Shown here piece after piece: positions 32,403 through 34,948 of a stretch of DNA of 34,948 bases (position 1 is the first letter of the stretch; each line of letters begins with the position of its first letter). A model generated the notes under the pieces. The model did no database searches, had not been told where the DNA came from, and was given only the letters and a program-made list of their open reading frames with translations. The DNA comes from Bacteroidales bacterium. GTDB taxonomy: Bacteria > Bacteroidota > Bacteroidia > Bacteroidales > UBA932. The DNA lies in the NCBI GenBank assembly GCA_017427885.1, contig JAFRRW010000007.1:1-34948 (forward strand). The letters are read 5' to 3'. Position numbers and translations under genes: made by a program.

Positions 32403-34688
32403 TTATTCCGCGGGAACTGACTGCATCACATAACGTATCTCCCTGGCCGATACCAGTTCGTCCCAGGAGATGGACGTACCCTCGTGGAGCTTCGAATCGA
32501 CATAGATCTCACGGACATACTTATTCTCCTCGGACAGATTCTCCGCCACGAAACGGAGCGTATGGTTCCCCACCTTCATCTTGACCAGAGGCAGTTGGGG
32601 AGCCCCGAACTCGAACTTCCCGGAAGCAGGCGCCATCTGGTATATTCCCATACTGGAAAGCAGATACCAGGCGGACATCTGTCCGCAGTCGTCATTCCCG
32701 ACCATTCCGTCCGGGGCGTCGTAGTATGCATTCCTGACATCTTCCCGGACCTTTTCCTGGGTTTTCCAGGGCATGCCGACATAATTGTACAGATAGTCAT
32801 AATGATGCGCAGGCTCGTTCGCATGGTTGTATTTATCCAGGTCATACACCTGGTCGAGACGCTCGACGAACAGATCCCTGCCCATCAGTTCGACCATCCC
32901 CTCCGGATCGTGCATGGCGCCGAACAGGTAGTTCCAGGGATTGGCCTCGCAGAAACTGCCGTCAGCATCGTACCACCTCTTGTTGAAAGTCTGGTCCACG
33001 TCGAAAGGGGCCCACGAGCCGTCGCTCAGGCGGGGAACTATGAAACCGATCTCTTTGTTATAGAGATTCTTCCAGTTCTCCGACTGATGCATGAGCATCT
33101 GATAGTCATCCTCTTTCCCAAGATCCTCCGCGACCTGCGCAATCGCCCAGTCGTCGACGCCGAACTCTATGGTCCTCGATACCGATTCCGCCGTCTTGTC
33201 GGAAGGAACGTAACCGAGAGAACGGTAATATGTCAGTCCTCCCCTAGCCTCGTACAGGCGGGTTTTCTCCCGGTCGTACCAGGTATGAAGGGTGTCGTCG
33301 TCAGGAGGTACGGTGGCGTCCTTGAGCATAGCCTCATAGGCCGAACCCACATCAAAGTTCCTGATTCCCTTCACATAGGCATCGGAGATTATCGCGTCCG
33401 CGTGTGTGCCTATCATCACATTCGTATATGTAGGATTGGGCCATTTGGGAAGCCATCCCCCTTCCTTGTACATCTGGACGAGGGCCTGCACCCACTCTCC
33501 AGTCAGGTCCCTCTCGAGCAAAGTCATCAGCGGATGCAGCGAACGGAAGGTGTCCCACGTCGCGAAGTCGTTGTAACTCTTACCTTCGTGGACGGAATCA
33601 TCGAAAGCGCTGTAATAACGGCCGTCCTCATACATCTCCCTCGGGAGCATATATGCGTGATAGACAGCAGTATAGAAAATGTGCTTGGTGCTGTCCGGAA
33701 CATTCTCCACGGTAAGTTTGGAGAGTTTCCCGTCCCATTCCTTTCTGACCCTGGCGGCAAGGCGGTCAACATCGAACCCCTTGAGTTCCACGCGGATGTT
33801 CTTCCTGGCCTGGTCAAGCGAGATGAAGGATGTACCGACCTGGACACGGACCCTCCTGGTGCCTTCCGGGAATTCCACCCAGGCGCCTGAACGGGTTCCC
33901 GACCCTTCGGTGGAACCCTCGGAGACGAAATCGCCGTCGTATGTGCCTCCGACCGTGAAAGGAGTGTCGAAACGCACCGAGAACCAACCCTTGAAACCGG
34001 GCAGTTCCGGACCCCAGGTATGGCTCTGGCGGTCAGGATTATAGCCGGAGATTTCCCTTTCGGAAGCATCTATGCGGATCTTTCCGGAAAGGGAGAGCCT
34101 GCGTACTTCCACGTCATTGATGAAATCATCGGTTTCAGGGTCCAGTTCGATACCCTGTACGATCACCCTTGGAGTCGAACCTTCGGGGAAGGTGAATTCC
34201 AGGATTCCCGCCCGGCTCGCCGAACTCATCCTCACGCCTATGGTCCCCTGCTCGTCACGCAGACTAACCCCATATATGTAAGGTTTGGAGTATTCGGCGG
34301 ACTTGTCCATTTCAAGCCGCCTCTCGAAGGCTCCGGTACGCAGGCTCCCGGCCTGGGGCATCACCGAGACATACCCGTAATCCCCCATGCACCCGACCAG
34401 GGGCTGATGGGAGGCAAGAAAGCCCGTGATACCGGTGTCCTCGTAGAAATACGCGGACACGCAGACGCCGTTCTGGTGGGTCTGGGGCGTGAATTTGGTC
34501 ATCGCGTACGGTACTCCTGTAAAAGGGGCGACAGCACCGTCATTCTTCTGCGCGGTCCCGATGAAAGGGTTCACATAATCGCTGAGCGACTCTCCGGAAG
34601 TACCGGCGCAGCCGAATAACAGAAGCATCGAGGCGACGGCGGCCAAGCCGGCGGTCAACCGACGGAGGATTAATCTTTTGGCTAACAT
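32403..34688 (-). CDS. GH92 alpha-mannosidase-like lipoprotein
   Basis: 761 residues with lipobox LLLFGC (Cys27). GH92 enzymes are Ca2+-dependent exo-alpha-mannosidases that trim mannan or N-glycans, exported in Bacteroidetes. Evidence: the opening SLSDYVNPFIGT, ITGFLASHQPL, ATWDTFRSLHPL (about 380), GGWLPKWPNPTYTNVMIGTHAD, and GNDDCGQMSAWYLLSSMGI (from 664), which matches the GH92 catalytic-region signature. The usual GTGGHGHTFPGATVPFGM is replaced here by GTAQKNDGAVAPFTGVPYAM, a divergent N-terminal motif that could mark a subfamily. It is monocistronic with a good -7 box upstream and its own terminator. Family assignment is strong; linkage specificity is unknown. Confidence 0.92.
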   Translation of the reverse strand: MLAKRLILRRLTAGLAAVASMLLLFGCAGTSGESLSDYVNPFIGTAQKNDGAVAPFTGVPYAMTKFTPQTHQNGVCVSAYFYEDTGITGFLASHQPLVGCMGDYGYVSVMPQAGSLRTGAFERRLEMDKSAEYSKPYIYGVSLRDEQGTIGVRMSSASRAGILEFTFPEGSTPRVIVQGIELDPETDDFINDVEVRRLSLSGKIRIDASEREISGYNPDRQSHTWGPELPGFKGWFSVRFDTPFTVGGTYDGDFVSEGSTEGSGTRSGAWVEFPEGTRRVRVQVGTSFISLDQARKNIRVELKGFDVDRLAARVRKEWDGKLSKLTVENVPDSTKHIFYTAVYHAYMLPREMYEDGRYYSAFDDSVHEGKSYNDFATWDTFRSLHPLMTLLERDLTGEWVQALVQMYKEGGWLPKWPNPTYTNVMIGTHADAIISDAYVKGIRNFDVGSAYEAMLKDATVPPDDDTLHTWYDREKTRLYEARGGLTYYRSLGYVPSDKTAESVSRTIEFGVDDWAIAQVAEDLGKEDDYQMLMHQSENWKNLYNKEIGFIVPRLSDGSWAPFDVDQTFNKRWYDADGSFCEANPWNYLFGAMHDPEGMVELMGRDLFVERLDQVYDLDKYNHANEPAHHYDYLYNYVGMPWKTQEKVREDVRNAYYDAPDGMVGNDDCGQMSAWYLLSSMGIYQMAPASGKFEFGAPQLPLVKMKVGNHTLRFVAENLSEENKYVREIYVDSKLHEGTSISWDELVSAREIRYVMQSVPAE

Positions 34689-34717
34689 GATTGCAGTGTC
34701 ATTATCCGATCTTAAAG

Positions 34718-34725
34718 CAAAGATA
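34718..34725 (-). promoter_or_regulatory. Bacteroidetes -7 box for the GH92 gene
   Basis: The minus strand reads TATCTTTG, an exact TAnnTTTG match, in the typical context TTATCTTTGC, 30 bp before the GH92 ATG. Confidence 0.65.
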
Positions 34726-34737
34726 ATGAAAAAGGTA

Positions 34738-34794
34738 AAAGGATAAAAAAAGAGCCTGACTCGTGTGAGTCAGGCTCTTGCAGTGCGGAAGGGA
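34738..34794 (-). repeat. 57-bp direct repeat, copy 1
   Basis: Identical to 34892-34948, 154 bp away and running to the window edge. It contains a strong minus-strand terminator hairpin and the start of a tRNA-3'-end-like segment. Confidence 0.85.
34744..34779 (-). terminator. Rho-independent terminator, copy 1
   Basis: A 13-bp perfect stem (AAGAGCCTGACTC 34750-34762 with GAGTCAGGCTCTT 34767-34779) and a GTGT loop. On the minus strand it is followed by a run of T's, so it ends minus-strand transcription coming from the right. Confidence 0.8.
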
Positions 34795-34829
34795 CTCGAA
34801 CCCGCGCTACGCACGGCTATTGTTTATCG
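34781..34829 (-). other. tRNA-3'-end-like remnant
   Basis: Read on the minus strand, GCGGGTTCGAGTCCC followed by TTCCGCA resembles a T-arm and acceptor end placed just before a terminator. However, the T-stem pairs only three bases and no D- or anticodon arm is found upstream, where the sequence runs into a GC-rich palindrome. It is at best a broken or rearranged tRNA. An intact copy might lie beyond the right edge. Confidence 0.35.
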
Positions 34830-34831
34830 TA

Positions 34832-34877
34832 GACCCCCTGCCGCCTCCGGCGGCCTCCCCCTCGGGGGGAGGAGGTC
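34832..34877. repeat. REP-like double palindrome
   Basis: GACC and GGTC ends enclose two hairpins: GCCGCC-TCC-GGCGGC (34840-34854) and CCTCCCCC-TCG-GGGGGAGG (34854-34872). Its high GC and compact cruciform form look like a dispersed intergenic REP-type element. A larger inverted repeat, CTCGAACCC (34795-34803) with GGGTTCGAG (34880-34888), surrounds it. Confidence 0.6.
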
Positions 34878-34891
34878 GAGGGTTCGAGGGG

Positions 34892-34948
34892 AAAGGATAA
34901 AAAAAGAGCCTGACTCGTGTGAGTCAGGCTCTTGCAGTGCGGAAGGGA
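34892..34948 (-). repeat. 57-bp direct repeat, copy 2 (cut by window edge)
   Basis: Identical to 34738-34794, including the terminator hairpin (34904-34933). It continues off the window, so the number of copies and the true repeat length are unknown. Confidence 0.85.

Noticed and set aside
31101-33890. Long open frames on the plus strand (up to 468 codons) opposite uvrA and the GH92 gene
   Set aside because: They lie wholly antisense to genes with clear family motifs, show no recognisable domains, and are expected by chance in GC-rich coding DNA.
34781-34891. An intact tRNA gene on the minus strand
   Set aside because: Only a T-arm-like piece with a weak stem is visible; no anticodon arm, D-arm or matching 5' acceptor strand could be found in the window.
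1-34948. CRISPR array, phage genes or transposase
   Set aside because: No regularly spaced short repeats, integrase, capsid or transposase-like proteins were seen; the 154-bp repeat is the only tandem-type structure.

Overview
The window is about 35 kb of chromosome from a GC-rich member of the Bacteroidetes, most likely order Bacteroidales. Four things point there: many secreted proteins with Bacteroidetes-type lipoprotein signal peptides, several TAnnTTTG-type -7 promoter boxes, a Bacteroidetes-type serine palmitoyltransferase, and fimbrillin-like/DUF4493-like surface lipoproteins. I could not search databases, so the placement is inference. A lineage such as Cryptobacteroides or Alistipes would fit the base composition.

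Positions 1-12345 form a secreted carbohydrate- and protein-handling island. Two paralogous right-handed beta-helix proteins (the first cut by the window edge) and a lipoprotein with a GH42-like layout run on the plus strand. They converge on a minus-strand pair of paralogous lipoproteins, each an N-terminal propeller-like domain joined to a GH29-like domain. A divergent transglutaminase-like lipoprotein follows. No SusC/SusD pair, sensor or regulator is visible, so any wider PUL would lie to the left.

Positions 12354-20506 hold spt (sphingolipid synthesis), an M16 metallopeptidase lipoprotein, a DUF4493/DUF6359-like lipoprotein and a UvrD/PcrA helicase. A 168-bp AT-rich palindrome fills the gap between the peptidase and the DUF4493-like gene exactly.

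Positions 20583-26409 are a complete nqrABCDEF operon for the Na+-pumping NADH:quinone oxidoreductase. Its key flavinylation threonines and iron-ligating cysteines are present.

Positions 26410-34948 hold a DUF47/PhoU-like gene without an adjacent Pit transporter, a two-domain fimbrillin-like lipoprotein, uvrA, a GH92 mannosidase-like lipoprotein, and a 154-bp unit. That unit carries a terminator, a tRNA-3'-end-like segment and a REP-like palindrome, and its first 57 bp recur at the right edge.

Most of the window is recognisable. The least explained parts are the two tandemly duplicated secreted-enzyme pairs around an unassigned GH-A-like protein, the centred 168-bp palindrome, the large nested hairpins at convergent gene junctions, and the repeat at the right edge. 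No gap of more than 300 bases lacks a gene.
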